DNA of 64,000 nucleotides from an uncultured Eubacteriales bacterium (GTDB lineage Bacteria; Bacillota; Clostridia; Oscillospirales; Oscillospiraceae). Location: the NCBI GenBank assembly GCA_900546615.1, contig URDJ01000009.1, positions 8,714 through 72,713 of the forward strand, written 5' to 3'. The position numbers were made by a program, and so were the translations under genes. Of the stretch, positions 32,116-40,756 are shown one piece after another (within the stretch, counting starts at the first letter, position 1; every line of letters starts with the position of its first letter). The notes under the pieces are model-generated. The model worked only from the letters and a program-made list of their open reading frames with translations. It did no database searches and had not been told where the DNA came from.

Positions 32116-33428
32116 GTACGGCCTGTTTCAATTTTCGTCTGAACTCCGGTTTTTGCATCAATATACACCGTCACCGGCATCTCGTCCTCTGCTTCGCAGG
32201 CAAAAACATAGCACAGCCGCTCGCTGCCGCCCTCAGTAAGCGCCGCCATCAGCTTCGACGACAGGGCCGTCAGGCTGTCGGGCAGCGCCGCAGCCGCCTG
32301 CTCCGCCGTTATCGCAGGCTCGCCGAGGTCGCGCTCCGTGTGGTTCAGGATATACTCCGTCGCGTCATAGGCGCACACCTCTCCGCTGTCGAGCGCTATC
32401 GATACGCTCACCGCGTCCGCCGGATACATCACGCCGTCCACGCTTCCCGCGAACACGAAGGCCGCAAGTCCGCCGTCCTCGGTCTCCGACACCGGCTCCG
32501 TCACGTCCACGCCCGCCTTCTCGAGAAAGTCCTGCGCAATCTCACGGGCCTCGTCCATGTCCAGCTCCGCCGCGCGCACCCTTCTCGAACCTGTAACGCT
32601 CAGGACCTGTCCTCCCTGCTCGGACACGCTTATCATCCTGAAGTCGCCCGTCTCGCCCTCAAAAGAAAAGCTCCAGCAGGGCAGGTCGCAGGCCGCACGG
32701 CCAATGCTCTCAAGCTCCGACTGCGGCACGCCCAGAAAGTCCGCCGCTATGGCCTTTGCCTTCGACTCCGTCACGTTCTCCGCTCCCTCGAGGGACCTCG
32801 CCGATACCGAGAGCGCCGAGGCCGAGTATTTGCCGTCGTACTCCAGTTCAGGGAACTCGTCCAGCTCCGAGTCGATGCGGCGCAGCTCGCAGCCCACGGT
32901 GTTCGTCTCGCCGTCGTCGGCGCAGGCGGCGTAGCTGTCCAGCACCAGCGCCCCGTCCGAATACTGTGTGCCGAGCTGCATGACCGACTGTGCGATACCG
33001 GATACTGCGTCAGATATCTCCTCGAGCTGCTGCCTCGTCTCCTCGTCGGGCAGCCGTCCCTCTGCGCCCTCTCTGGATAGGTACAGCGCCCAGTCGCCCG
33101 CCGAGTTCAGGTATCCCGAGAGCTTTTCCAGTTCCTGCGTCGTATACGGCATTGCCGCCAGAGCGCTGACGGCGCCCGACGCGTTGGCCGCAGCCTTCGC
33201 GCACAACTGGGAAAACAGCGGCGCGTTCGTGGCGTAGCGGCTGGCCATGAACGCCTCGTCCATCGAGCTGAGCGACGAGGCCAGCTCGCCCATCGCCGCG
33301 CTGCCGTAGCTCTCCCCCGCTCTCAGGTGCCCCATCCCGTCCGTGCTCTCCTTCCAGGCAAAAAGCCCGGTTATTATGAGCGCCACGCTCAGGAAGGCTA
33401 TTATTATTGAAGCAGTCTTCTTTTTCAT
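32112..33428 (-). CDS. ypeB: germination protein YpeB-like
   Basis: This 438-residue protein has an N-terminal membrane anchor (SIIIAFLSVALIITGLFAW), a long helical YpeB-type region (residues ~35-200) and C-terminal PepSY-like repeats (~220-430; SKAIAADFLGVPQSELESI and DEAREIAQDFLEKAGVDV are typical helix-strand starts). YpeB guides and stabilises the cortex-lytic enzyme SleB in the spore inner membrane. No sleB gene is adjacent, although the two often form an operon. Its AGGAGG lies inside the terminator-like hairpin following gltX and a T run separates it from the ATG, so initiation may be structure-controlled. Confidence 0.78.
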   Translation of the reverse strand: MKKKTASIIIAFLSVALIITGLFAWKESTDGMGHLRAGESYGSAAMGELASSLSSMDEAFMASRYATNAPLFSQLCAKAAANASGAVSALAAMPYTTQELEKLSGYLNSAGDWALYLSREGAEGRLPDEETRQQLEEISDAVSGIAQSVMQLGTQYSDGALVLDSYAACADDGETNTVGCELRRIDSELDEFPELEYDGKYSASALSVSARSLEGAENVTESKAKAIAADFLGVPQSELESIGRAACDLPCWSFSFEGETGDFRMISVSEQGGQVLSVTGSRRVRAAELDMDEAREIAQDFLEKAGVDVTEPVSETEDGGLAAFVFAGSVDGVMYPADAVSVSIALDSGEVCAYDATEYILNHTERDLGEPAITAEQAAAALPDSLTALSSKLMAALTEGGSERLCYVFACEAEDEMPVTVYIDAKTGVQTKIETGRT

Positions 33429-33434
33429 TAAAAA

Positions 33435-33468
33435 ACACCTCCTTCGGTATTTTCTCCGAAAGAGGCGT
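33435..33468 (-). terminator. gltX terminator hairpin that also contains the ypeB ribosome site
   Basis: On the minus strand ACGCCTCTTTCGG (33468-33456) pairs with CCGAAGGAGGTGT (33447-33435) over 13 bp with two G-T pairs and an 8-nt loop, followed by TTTTTTA. The 3' arm carries AGGAGG and the ypeB ATG begins right after the T run. Confidence 0.7.
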
Positions 33469-33486
33469 TTTCACAATATGCAATTT

Positions 33487-34956
33487 TTAGCCGAGTTTTT
33501 GAAGCCCGGTCTCGAGCCTTTTGAGCGTCTCGTCCCTGCCCAGTATGCGGCAAAGCTCCACCGCGCCGCCGGGCGTCACTGTCTGGCCGGACACCGCTAT
33601 CCTGACGGGCCACATGACCGTCGCGTTCTTCACGCCCTCGGCCTCCGCCAGGGCCTTCATGGCCTCGAGTATGGCCTCGTCGTTCCAGCCCTCCAGCGCC
33701 GCGAGCCGCTCCGTCGCCAGGGCGAGGAACTTCTTAGCACTCTCCTGAGTCGATTTCGACTTCTTGTTCTCGAAAAGCTCCGGGCCGTACTCGGGCAGAG
33801 CATCGAAGAAGCCGAGCTTTTCCGGTATATCCGTCAGCACCTCGGTGCGCTGCTGCAGGAGCGCCGCTATCGCCTCCGGGTCTATATCCGGGTTTTTGAC
33901 CGCCTGCCTGATATACGGCTCCGCCGCCTTCGCAAAGGCCTCCGGCGACATGGCCCTTATATACTCGCTGTTGAGCCAGCGAAGCTTCTCGATATCGAAG
34001 ATCGCCGGGGACTTGGACAGCCCGTGCAGGTCGAAGACCTGCTCCAGCTCCTTTAGGCTGTATATCTCCCGCTCGCCGCCGGGGCTCCAGCCCAGCAGGG
34101 CGACGTAGTTCACGACGGCCTCTGTGAGATAGCCCTGCGCGATGAGGTCCTCATAGGACGGGTCGCCGTGGCGCTTGGACATCTTGTTGTGCGCGTCGCG
34201 CATGACGGGCGAGCAGTGGACGTACTTCGGCACATCCCAGCCGAAGCCCTCGTAGAGCAGGTTGTACTTCGGCGCTGAGGATAGGTACTCCGTGCCACGC
34301 ACGACGTGGCTGATTCCCATAAGGTGGTCGTCTATGACGTTCGCAAAGTTGTAGGTCGGCAGGCCGTCGCGCTTCATGAGCACCTGGTCGTCGAGGTCGG
34401 CGTTCGGCGCCGTGATGTCGCCGAAGATCTCGTCGTGGAAGGTGGTCGTGCCCTCGTGCGGGATGCGCTGGCGGATGACGAAAGGCTCGCCCGCCTCAGC
34501 GCGCGCGTCGGACTCCTCCTTCGAGAGCGCCCGGCAGGGGTCGTCCTCGTGCTTGAAGCCCTCGGCGTTCTCCTCGGTCTTCTCGCAGAAGCAGCGGTAG
34601 GCGTGGCCGCGCTCCATGAGCAGTTCGGCGTAGTCCATGTACAGTCCGCGCCGCTCGGTCTGCACGTAGGGGCCGACGGGGCCGCCCACGTCCGGGCCCT
34701 CGTCGTGCGCGAGCCCGCACTCGCGCATCGTCTTGTATATCACATCGACCGCGCCCTCTACGAGACGGCCCTGGTCGGTGTCCTCTATCCTCAAAATGAA
34801 TTTTCCGCCCGCGCGGCGCGCTATCAGGTAGGTATACAGCGCCGTGCGCAGGTTGCCAACGTGCATATAACCCGTCGGGCTGGGCGCAAACCGCGTCCTG
34901 ACCTCACCCTTCGGTATACGCGCCTCCATCGCCTCAAACCAGCTTATATCCTTCAT
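33487..34956 (-). CDS. gltX: glutamyl-tRNA synthetase
   Basis: This 489-residue class I synthetase charges tRNA-Glu and, in Firmicutes lacking GlnRS, usually tRNA-Gln as well for later amidation. The HIGH-type motif is APSPTGYMHVGNLRTALY near residue 30, and the KMSKS motif is HNKMSKRHGD near 250. The C-terminal helical anticodon domain is complete. The ATG at 34956 is used because GGAGG lies 7 bp upstream; in-frame ATGs two and six codons earlier overlap or lie upstream of that site. A TTGACA promoter lies 40-70 bp upstream. The nondiscriminating property is an inference from the phylum. Confidence 0.95.
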   Translation of the reverse strand: MKDISWFEAMEARIPKGEVRTRFAPSPTGYMHVGNLRTALYTYLIARRAGGKFILRIEDTDQGRLVEGAVDVIYKTMRECGLAHDEGPDVGGPVGPYVQTERRGLYMDYAELLMERGHAYRCFCEKTEENAEGFKHEDDPCRALSKEESDARAEAGEPFVIRQRIPHEGTTTFHDEIFGDITAPNADLDDQVLMKRDGLPTYNFANVIDDHLMGISHVVRGTEYLSSAPKYNLLYEGFGWDVPKYVHCSPVMRDAHNKMSKRHGDPSYEDLIAQGYLTEAVVNYVALLGWSPGGEREIYSLKELEQVFDLHGLSKSPAIFDIEKLRWLNSEYIRAMSPEAFAKAAEPYIRQAVKNPDIDPEAIAALLQQRTEVLTDIPEKLGFFDALPEYGPELFENKKSKSTQESAKKFLALATERLAALEGWNDEAILEAMKALAEAEGVKNATVMWPVRIAVSGQTVTPGGAVELCRILGRDETLKRLETGLQKLG

Positions 34957-34995
34957 CTTCATGCCTCCGTACAATTATTCCCCGAAAACCTCTTT

Positions 34996-35024
34996 ATCTT
35001 ATTTTATCAGAACTTTTTTGTCAA
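34996..35024 (-). promoter_or_regulatory. sigma-A promoter of gltX
   Basis: TTGACA (35024-35019), 17 bp, TAAGAT (35001-34996) on the minus strand. Its -35 box is 2 bp from that of the divergent promoter. Confidence 0.8.
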
Positions 35025-35026
35025 TA

Positions 35027-35055
35027 TTGTAAAAGAGAGAAAAATGTGCTATCAT
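35027..35055 (+). promoter_or_regulatory. sigma-A promoter of the divergent aminotransferase
   Basis: TTGTAA (35027-35032), 17 bp, TATCAT (35050-35055) on the plus strand, back to back with the gltX promoter. Confidence 0.65.
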
Positions 35056-35116
35056 GTGTAGCGGATATGGGCGTTCATTGGAACGAGCGCTGAATTTGAA
35101 TATGGGAGGAAGAGAA

Positions 35117-36310
35117 ATGATCTGCGAGAGAATGATCAGGCTCGCTTCGGGCGGCAGCGCCATCCGCGCGATGTTTGAAGAAGGCAAGAGGCTCGCGTCG
35201 CTCTACGGAGCCGACAATGTTTTTGACTTTTCCATCGGCAATCCCTACTTTGCGCCTCCCAACTGTGTGAAGGACGCTATCGTCGACATCATCACCAACG
35301 ACGACCCCATGAGCGTGCACGGCTATCCGGCGAACGCGGGCTTCCCCGCCGTGCGCCAGGCGGTGGCCGAGTCGCTCAACAGGAGGTTCGGAACGGACTA
35401 TAACTCCGACAACATCATCATGACCGTCGGCGCGGCAGGCGGTCTGAACGTCATCCTGCGGGTTCTCTGCAACCCGGGCGACGAGGTCATCGTTATTTCG
35501 CCGTATTTCTTCGAGTACAACAACTATATCGGGAACGCGGACGCCAATGTCGTCGTCGTACCGGCAGCGGCGGAGAACGGCTTCATGCCCGACCTCGGCG
35601 CGATCGCCGCAGCGGTGACGCCCAAGACCAAGGCCATCATCCTGAACAATCCGAACAACCCCACAGGCGTCATCTACCCCGCTGACATGCTCACAAAGCT
35701 CGGCGAGCTGCTCGAGGAGAAGGGAAAAGAGTTCGGCACGGTCATCTACCTCATCTCGGACGAGCCGTACAGGGAGCTTGCATATGACGGGGCTGAGGTA
35801 CCCTGGCTGCCGAGCTGCTGCAAGAACACCATAGTCGGCTACTCCTGGTCGAAGTCGCTCTCCCTGCCGGGCGAGCGTATTGGGTATCTTGTCATACCGT
35901 CCGATATCGTGGACGGGCAGCTCATCTTTGACGCCGCCGTGGTCGCCAACCGCATGCTGGGCTTTGTGAACGCCCCGAGCCTGATGCAGCTGGCGGTGGC
36001 AAGGTGTCTGGATGCCTCTACGGACATAGCCGCCTACGACGCGAACCGCAAGCTGCTGTACAACGGCCTGCACGAGCTGGGCTATGAGTGCGAGTACCCG
36101 GCGGGCGCCTTCTATCTCTGGGTCAAGACCCCAGTGCCGGAGCCGGAGTTCGTTGCGCTGGCAAAGAAGTACAATCTGCTGCTGGTGCCCGGCGCGTCCT
36201 TCGGCTGCGAGGGCTATGTCAGGCTCGCCTACTGCGTGAGCGGCGACATGATAAAGCGCAGCATGGCGGCTTTCGAAAAGCTCGCCGCGGACTGCGGAAT
36301 TAAAAAGTAA
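35117..36310 (+). CDS. class I/II PLP-dependent aminotransferase
   Basis: This 397-residue fold-type I aminotransferase has the PLP-binding lysine in SWSKSLSLPGERIGYL near residue 247. Substrate and cofactor contacts are in NNPNNPTGV and SDEPYRELAY. It is probably an aspartate- or aromatic-type transaminase; exact specificity is not visible. GGGAGGAAG precedes the ATG at 35117; the frame is open 21 codons further up without a site. A second gene of the same type lies at 62741, sharing the lysine motif exactly (SWSKSLSLPGERIGY) and the surrounding order, so they are distant paralogs. Confidence 0.9.
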   Translation: MICERMIRLASGGSAIRAMFEEGKRLASLYGADNVFDFSIGNPYFAPPNCVKDAIVDIITNDDPMSVHGYPANAGFPAVRQAVAESLNRRFGTDYNSDNIIMTVGAAGGLNVILRVLCNPGDEVIVISPYFFEYNNYIGNADANVVVVPAAAENGFMPDLGAIAAAVTPKTKAIILNNPNNPTGVIYPADMLTKLGELLEEKGKEFGTVIYLISDEPYRELAYDGAEVPWLPSCCKNTIVGYSWSKSLSLPGERIGYLVIPSDIVDGQLIFDAAVVANRMLGFVNAPSLMQLAVARCLDASTDIAAYDANRKLLYNGLHELGYECEYPAGAFYLWVKTPVPEPEFVALAKKYNLLLVPGASFGCEGYVRLAYCVSGDMIKRSMAAFEKLAADCGIKK

Positions 36311-36360
36311 ACTGCGCACAATAAGCGCACCCACACTGTAAGGATAAGAGGTCATATTCG

Positions 36361-37368
36361 ATGGACGAAAGAAAAACCATGTTCTCCGGCATCCAGCCCT
36401 CCGGCGACCTGACGCTCGGCTCGTATATGGGCGCCATCAGGAACTGGGTGGACATGATCGACGACTACAACGCCTACTACTGCATAGTGGATATGCACGC
36501 CATAACGGTGCGTCAGGTACCGGCGGACCTGAGACGGCGAACGCTCGAGCAGCTGGCTCAGTATATAGCCTGCGGCCTCGACCCGCACAAGGTGACGCTT
36601 TTCATCCAGAGCCACGTGCCCGCGCACGCGGAGCTGGGCTGGGTGCTCAACTGCTACACCATGTTCGGCGAGCTCTCCCGGATGACGCAGTTCAAGGACA
36701 AGAGCGCCAAGCATGCCGACAATATAAACGGCGGCCTGTTCACCTACCCGGCTCTCATGGCGGCTGATATTCTGCTTTACCAGGCGGACTTCGTCCCGGT
36801 CGGTGACGACCAGAAGCAGCATGTCGAGCTGTGCCGTGACGTGGCCATTCGCTTCAACAACATCTACGGGGACGTCTTCACCGTCCCGCAGGCCTATATC
36901 CCCCGTGTAGGTGCGCGCATCATGAGCCTCACCGACCCGACGAGCAAGATGTCCAAGTCCGACAAGGACCCGAACGGCTGCGTCCACCTCATGGAGAAGC
37001 CCGAGGACATCATGCGCAAGTTTAAGAGGGCCGTTACTGACTCGGACACCTCGGAGAACTGCGTCAGGTTCGACCCGGCGGAGAAGCCGGGCGTCGCGAA
37101 CCTCATGCAGATCTACTCCTGTGCCACCGGCAAGAACTTTGAGGAAATCGAAAAGGAGTTCCTTGGCAAGGGCTACGGCGCTTTCAAGACGGCGGTCGGC
37201 GAGGCCGTGGTCGAGCAGCTGCGCCCCATCAGAGAAGAAGCCGCAAGGATGCTGGCGGACAAGGCATATCTTGAGAGCGTGTACCGCATGGGCGCAGAAA
37301 AGGCTGCGGCTGCATCGGGCAAAACGCTCAGGAAGGTCTACAAGAAGCTCGGCTTCATCGCCCGCTGA
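36361..37368 (+). CDS. trpS: tryptophanyl-tRNA synthetase
   Basis: This 335-residue class I synthetase joins tryptophan to its tRNA. The N-terminus reads FSGIQPSGDLTLGSYMGAI (the HIGH-equivalent region), the signature GDDQKQHVEL contacts ATP and tryptophan, and KMSKS is present in TSKMSKSDKDPNGC. Length and order are typical of bacterial TrpRS. It lies 50 bp after the aminotransferase stop on the same strand; the gap is too short for a T-box leader, so tryptophan control by that route is unlikely. ATAAGAGG precedes the ATG. Confidence 0.96.
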   Translation: MDERKTMFSGIQPSGDLTLGSYMGAIRNWVDMIDDYNAYYCIVDMHAITVRQVPADLRRRTLEQLAQYIACGLDPHKVTLFIQSHVPAHAELGWVLNCYTMFGELSRMTQFKDKSAKHADNINGGLFTYPALMAADILLYQADFVPVGDDQKQHVELCRDVAIRFNNIYGDVFTVPQAYIPRVGARIMSLTDPTSKMSKSDKDPNGCVHLMEKPEDIMRKFKRAVTDSDTSENCVRFDPAEKPGVANLMQIYSCATGKNFEEIEKEFLGKGYGAFKTAVGEAVVEQLRPIREEAARMLADKAYLESVYRMGAEKAAAASGKTLRKVYKKLGFIAR

Positions 37369-37394
37369 ACGCGGATAAAACGATAAAGACAACG

Positions 37395-37428
37395 CCGCCG
37401 CGCCGGAAAAAGCTCCCGGCGCGGCGGA
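37395..37428 (+). terminator. GC-rich hairpin after trpS
   Basis: CCGCCGCGCCGG and CCGGCGCGGCGG arms surround AAAAAGCTC. There is no T run behind it, so it may attenuate rather than stop transcription into tagO. Confidence 0.5.
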
Positions 37429-37444
37429 TTCAGGAGTGTGAGCT

Positions 37445-38554
37445 ATGTTCCTCAACACAGAGCTGTGGCTTCGCGCGCTTTTGGCCATAGCCGTAGGTTT
37501 TGCAGTCAGCTTTGCCTCTACGCCCATCGTCAAGACCTTCGCCCAGAAGGTCGGCGCCATGGACGTGCCTAAGGACGCGAGGCGCGTCCACGACCATCCC
37601 ATCCCGAGAATGGGCGGGCTGGCCATTTTCCTGGGCTTCATACTCAGCGTCGTGCTCTTTGTGGACATCAGCCGCCAGGTACGCGGCATCCTGCTCGGCG
37701 CGGTGCTCATCGTCGTATGCGGTGCCATAGACGACATCATCTCGCTCAGGGCCTGGATAAAGCTCATCGTCCAGATCGCCGCCGCCATCGTCGCCGTAGC
37801 GCATGGGGTCGTCATTGAGGTCCTCATGAACCCGAACATCTTCAGTGAGAACGAGGCCCTCATCCTCGGCGTGCTCGCCGTGCCGGTGACTATACTCTGG
37901 ATAGTCGGCATCACGAACTCGGTAAACCTCATCGATGGGCTGGACGGTTTGGCGGTCGGCGTCTCGACCATATCCTCGGTCACGATGTTCGTCGTGGCGC
38001 TGCTGGTCGCCGAGGGGAACGTCGCCGTCATACTCGCGGCGCTCATGGGCGCCTGCGTGGGCTTCATGCCCTACAACTTCAACCCCGCGAAAATATTCAT
38101 GGGCGATACCGGCGCGCTGCTGCTTGGATATGTGCTCTCGACCGTGTCAGTCGTGGGCATGTTCAAGTTCTACGCCATCGTCACATTTATCGTGCCGATA
38201 CTCGCGCTGGCGCTGCCGCTGTTCGATACTACCTGCGCGTTTTTCAGGCGGCTGCTGCACGGGCAAAGCCCCATGCACCCAGACAGAGGCCACCTGCACC
38301 ACAGGCTTATCGATATGGGCCTGTCCCAGAAACAGGCGGTAGCAATACTTTACTCGATCTCGGCCATACTCGGGCTGTGCGCCGTCGTGCTGGCGACCAC
38401 AGGCACGGTCAGGCTCTACCTCGTCGTCATCGCCGCCGCCTCGGCCGTGGCCGTGGGCATCTTCATACAGAGGACGCTCAAGGGCCACAAATACCACCCG
38501 CCGGTAGACCCCACTACCTGCAAACCGCTGGAGGAGAAAAATGACCAGGCTTAA
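37445..38554 (+). CDS. tagO: undecaprenyl-phosphate N-acetylglucosaminyl-1-phosphate transferase, TagO/WecA type
   Basis: This 369-residue polytopic enzyme of the MraY/WecA family has about 11 membrane helices. It moves GlcNAc-1-phosphate from UDP-GlcNAc to undecaprenyl phosphate, the first step of wall teichoic acid and other surface polymers. Catalytic and Mg-binding motifs are CGAIDDIISL, NLIDGLDGLA, FMGDTGALLLG and HPDRGHLHHRL. The 14-bp overlap with wecB, which supplies UDP-ManNAc, indicates teichoic acid-like linkage-unit synthesis. CAGGAG precedes the ATG. Confidence 0.92.
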   Translation: MFLNTELWLRALLAIAVGFAVSFASTPIVKTFAQKVGAMDVPKDARRVHDHPIPRMGGLAIFLGFILSVVLFVDISRQVRGILLGAVLIVVCGAIDDIISLRAWIKLIVQIAAAIVAVAHGVVIEVLMNPNIFSENEALILGVLAVPVTILWIVGITNSVNLIDGLDGLAVGVSTISSVTMFVVALLVAEGNVAVILAALMGACVGFMPYNFNPAKIFMGDTGALLLGYVLSTVSVVGMFKFYAIVTFIVPILALALPLFDTTCAFFRRLLHGQSPMHPDRGHLHHRLIDMGLSQKQAVAILYSISAILGLCAVVLATTGTVRLYLVVIAAASAVAVGIFIQRTLKGHKYHPPVDPTTCKPLEEKNDQA

Positions 38555-39689
38555 AGTCATGTCCGTCTTCGGCACAAGACCGGAGGCCATCAAAATGGCG
38601 CCGCTGGTGCTCGAACTGGAAAAACGGCCGGAGCTGGAGAGCGTCGTCTGCGTCACGGCACAGCACAGGGAAATGCTCGACAGCGTGCTGGAGGAATTCC
38701 ATATAAAGCCGAAGCACGACCTCAATATCATGCAGAGCGGGCAGAGCCTCTCGGATATCACCTCGAGAGTGCTCCACGGCATGGCCCCGGTCTACGAGGA
38801 GGAAAAGCCCGGGCTCGTCCTCGTCCATGGGGATACCACTACCACCTTCGCCGCCTCGCTCGCCGCGTTTTACGCGCACATACCCGTCGGCCATGTCGAG
38901 GCCGGCCTGCGCACCTTCGACCGCTGGAGCCCCTGGCCCGAGGAGATGAACCGCCGCATGACGGGCCAGCTCGCCTCCCTCCACTTCGCCCCAACAAAGC
39001 GCAACGCCGAAAACCTCCGGCGCGAGGGCGTCGAGGGCAGCATCTGGATAACCGGCAACACCGTCATAGACGCGCTCAGGTATACCGCCTCCGGCGAGGG
39101 CTTTTCAAGGCCCGAGCTGGGTGATATAGATTATGTAAACCATCGTGTGATCACGCTGACATGTCACCGGCGTGAGAACTACGGGGGGCCGATGCGGAAC
39201 ATATTTGAGGCTGTTCGGAACACGGCGCTGAGGTTCCCGGACGTCATATTTGTGTACCCGGTGCATCTGAGCCCGGTGGTGCGTCAGGCGGCGGGGGAGC
39301 TGCTGGGCGGCGTGCGGAACATAAGGCTCATAGAGCCGCTGGACGCTGTGGACATGCACAGGCTGATGGCAAAGAGCTACATGATCATGACGGACTCAGG
39401 CGGACTTCAGGAGGAGGCCCCCGCGCTGGGCAAGCCCGTGCTGGTGCTCCGGCGCGAGACGGAGCGGCCCGAGGCGGTAGAGGCCGGTACGGTGGTGCTC
39501 GCCGGCACGGAGCGCGAGAGGATAGAACTGCTGGCGGCAAAGCTGCTGACGGACAGGGCCGAATACGACAGGATGGCCCACGCCGTGAACCCCTACGGGG
39601 ACGGCCGGGCCTGTGAGAGGATAGCCGACGCCATATGCAATGCCTTCGGGCTTTCGGACCGGAGGCCGGAGGAGTTCATGCCGCAATGA
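38541..39689 (+). CDS. wecB: UDP-N-acetylglucosamine 2-epimerase (non-hydrolysing)
   Basis: This 382-residue enzyme interconverts UDP-GlcNAc and UDP-ManNAc in the cytoplasm. Family motifs are present: FGTRPEAIKMAPLVLELE at the N-terminus, VHGDTTTTFAASLAA, VGHVEAGLRT and DSGGLQEEAPALGKPVLVLR with the conserved Glu/Asp set. It overlaps tagO by 14 bp and itself overlaps the next gene by ATGA, so the three are translationally linked. GAGGAG lies before the ATG. UDP-ManNAc made here would feed the wall-polymer linkage unit begun by TagO. Confidence 0.95.
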   Translation: MTRLKVMSVFGTRPEAIKMAPLVLELEKRPELESVVCVTAQHREMLDSVLEEFHIKPKHDLNIMQSGQSLSDITSRVLHGMAPVYEEEKPGLVLVHGDTTTTFAASLAAFYAHIPVGHVEAGLRTFDRWSPWPEEMNRRMTGQLASLHFAPTKRNAENLRREGVEGSIWITGNTVIDALRYTASGEGFSRPELGDIDYVNHRVITLTCHRRENYGGPMRNIFEAVRNTALRFPDVIFVYPVHLSPVVRQAAGELLGGVRNIRLIEPLDAVDMHRLMAKSYMIMTDSGGLQEEAPALGKPVLVLRRETERPEAVEAGTVVLAGTERERIELLAAKLLTDRAEYDRMAHAVNPYGDGRACERIADAICNAFGLSDRRPEEFMPQ

Positions 39690-40414
39690 GCAAAAGATCC
39701 AGGTCCATCATAATACTGCTCATCGTACTCACCGCGGCGGTCATACTGTACGCGCTGTTCGGCATGGACAGGGGCGTGGAGACGACGCCGGTCGAGCTGC
39801 CGGACGCGCTGCCGACGGAGGCGGTGAGCACTCCCGAACCCAGCGGGCACGACGTAGCCGAGCTGAGTCCCGATACGGTGCAGGCCGTGATATCGCTGCT
39901 CGGTCGCACTGAGAGCTATTCGCGCACCGTGACGGTCGAGGATTTCTGGGACGGAGGCAGCAGCGTTACCGAGATGAAGGTATGGGCCGACAGCTCCATG
40001 ACCCGGATACGTATCGAGCAGAGCGGCGGGGCGAAGAACATACTTTTGAAGGACGCGAAGCTCTATATCTGGTACGACAACAGCCAGAACGTCTACGAGA
40101 GCAATGTCATGAGCGGCTCCGAGGCGGACGAGTGGCTCAGGGTGATAAACTACGAGGAGCTGCTGCAGCTTCCGGTCGAGAACATCATTTCAGCGAGCTA
40201 CGAGCAGTATATGAACGAGAGCTGCATACTGGTGGAGTACAGCTCCGGGGAATTCGGGTACACGGATCTGGTGTTCATATCGGTGTCTACCGGGCTGCTG
40301 ATGGGTGCTGAGACCTATGACGGAGACAAGCTGATATACAGGATGAGCTCGACGATGCCGAACCTGACCTCCCCCGACGAGGGCCTGTTCCAGCTGCCGG
40401 CGTCAGAGGAATAG
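39686..40414 (+). CDS. membrane-anchored extracytoplasmic protein of unknown function
   Basis: This 242-residue protein has a basic N-terminus, one signal-anchor helix (IIILLIVLTAAVILYALF, ~7-25), a short Thr/Pro/Glu linker and a ~185-residue outer domain rich in beta strands with many Tyr and Ser (RIRIEQSGGAKNILLKD, then SCILVEYSSGEFGYTDLVF). The layout recalls LolA/LppX-like lipid-carrier folds, a weak guess by eye. It starts at ATGA overlapping the wecB stop, so a role with the tagO-wecB surface polymer is suggested. Its stop overlaps the converging gene by 12 bp. Confidence 0.65.
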   Translation: MSKRSRSIIILLIVLTAAVILYALFGMDRGVETTPVELPDALPTEAVSTPEPSGHDVAELSPDTVQAVISLLGRTESYSRTVTVEDFWDGGSSVTEMKVWADSSMTRIRIEQSGGAKNILLKDAKLYIWYDNSQNVYESNVMSGSEADEWLRVINYEELLQLPVENIISASYEQYMNESCILVEYSSGEFGYTDLVFISVSTGLLMGAETYDGDKLIYRMSSTMPNLTSPDEGLFQLPASEE

Positions 40415-40756
40415 CATTGCGCCGAGGACGATTAGCAGCTCTTTGTCACCGCTCTCGCGGTACATGAGATAGAGTATGAGCATGAGCAGGAGGTCTTCCA
40501 GCTCGAGGCCGTCCCTGAACACGTTTGGGACGAGCTTATTGAAGATGCCTGTGATATCGTTCGGCAAAAAATCACCAAGGCCGCTTCCCCTTGCGGGCGG
40601 CGGCCCTTGTTTTATTGGACGCTGCGCGGGCCTGGGCGTATATGTAACAGGCGGCGGAGGCGGGTTCCTGAGCGCCGAGGGCCTCGAATGCGGCTGCGGC
40701 TCCGGCTCCGGCATGCGCACGAAGCGGCCGGTGTTCCCGTCGTAGCGGTTATACAT
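40403..40756 (-). CDS. small Pro-rich protein with C-terminal hydrophobic segment
   Basis: This 117-residue protein begins MYNRYDGNTGRFVRMPEPEP. A Pro/Arg-rich disordered middle follows, then GDFLPNDITGIFNKLVPNVF and a hydrophobic end (LELEDLLLMLILYLMY, ELLIVLGAMLFL). AAGGAGG 6 bp before the ATG at 40756 sets the start; an upstream in-frame ATG has no site. It is the last of three small genes on the minus strand (41345 to 40403) that are packed with an 8-bp overlap and a 15-bp gap. I do not recognise the family. The end is probably membrane-associated. Confidence 0.65.
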   Translation of the reverse strand: MYNRYDGNTGRFVRMPEPEPQPHSRPSALRNPPPPPVTYTPRPAQRPIKQGPPPARGSGLGDFLPNDITGIFNKLVPNVFRDGLELEDLLLMLILYLMYRESGDKELLIVLGAMLFL

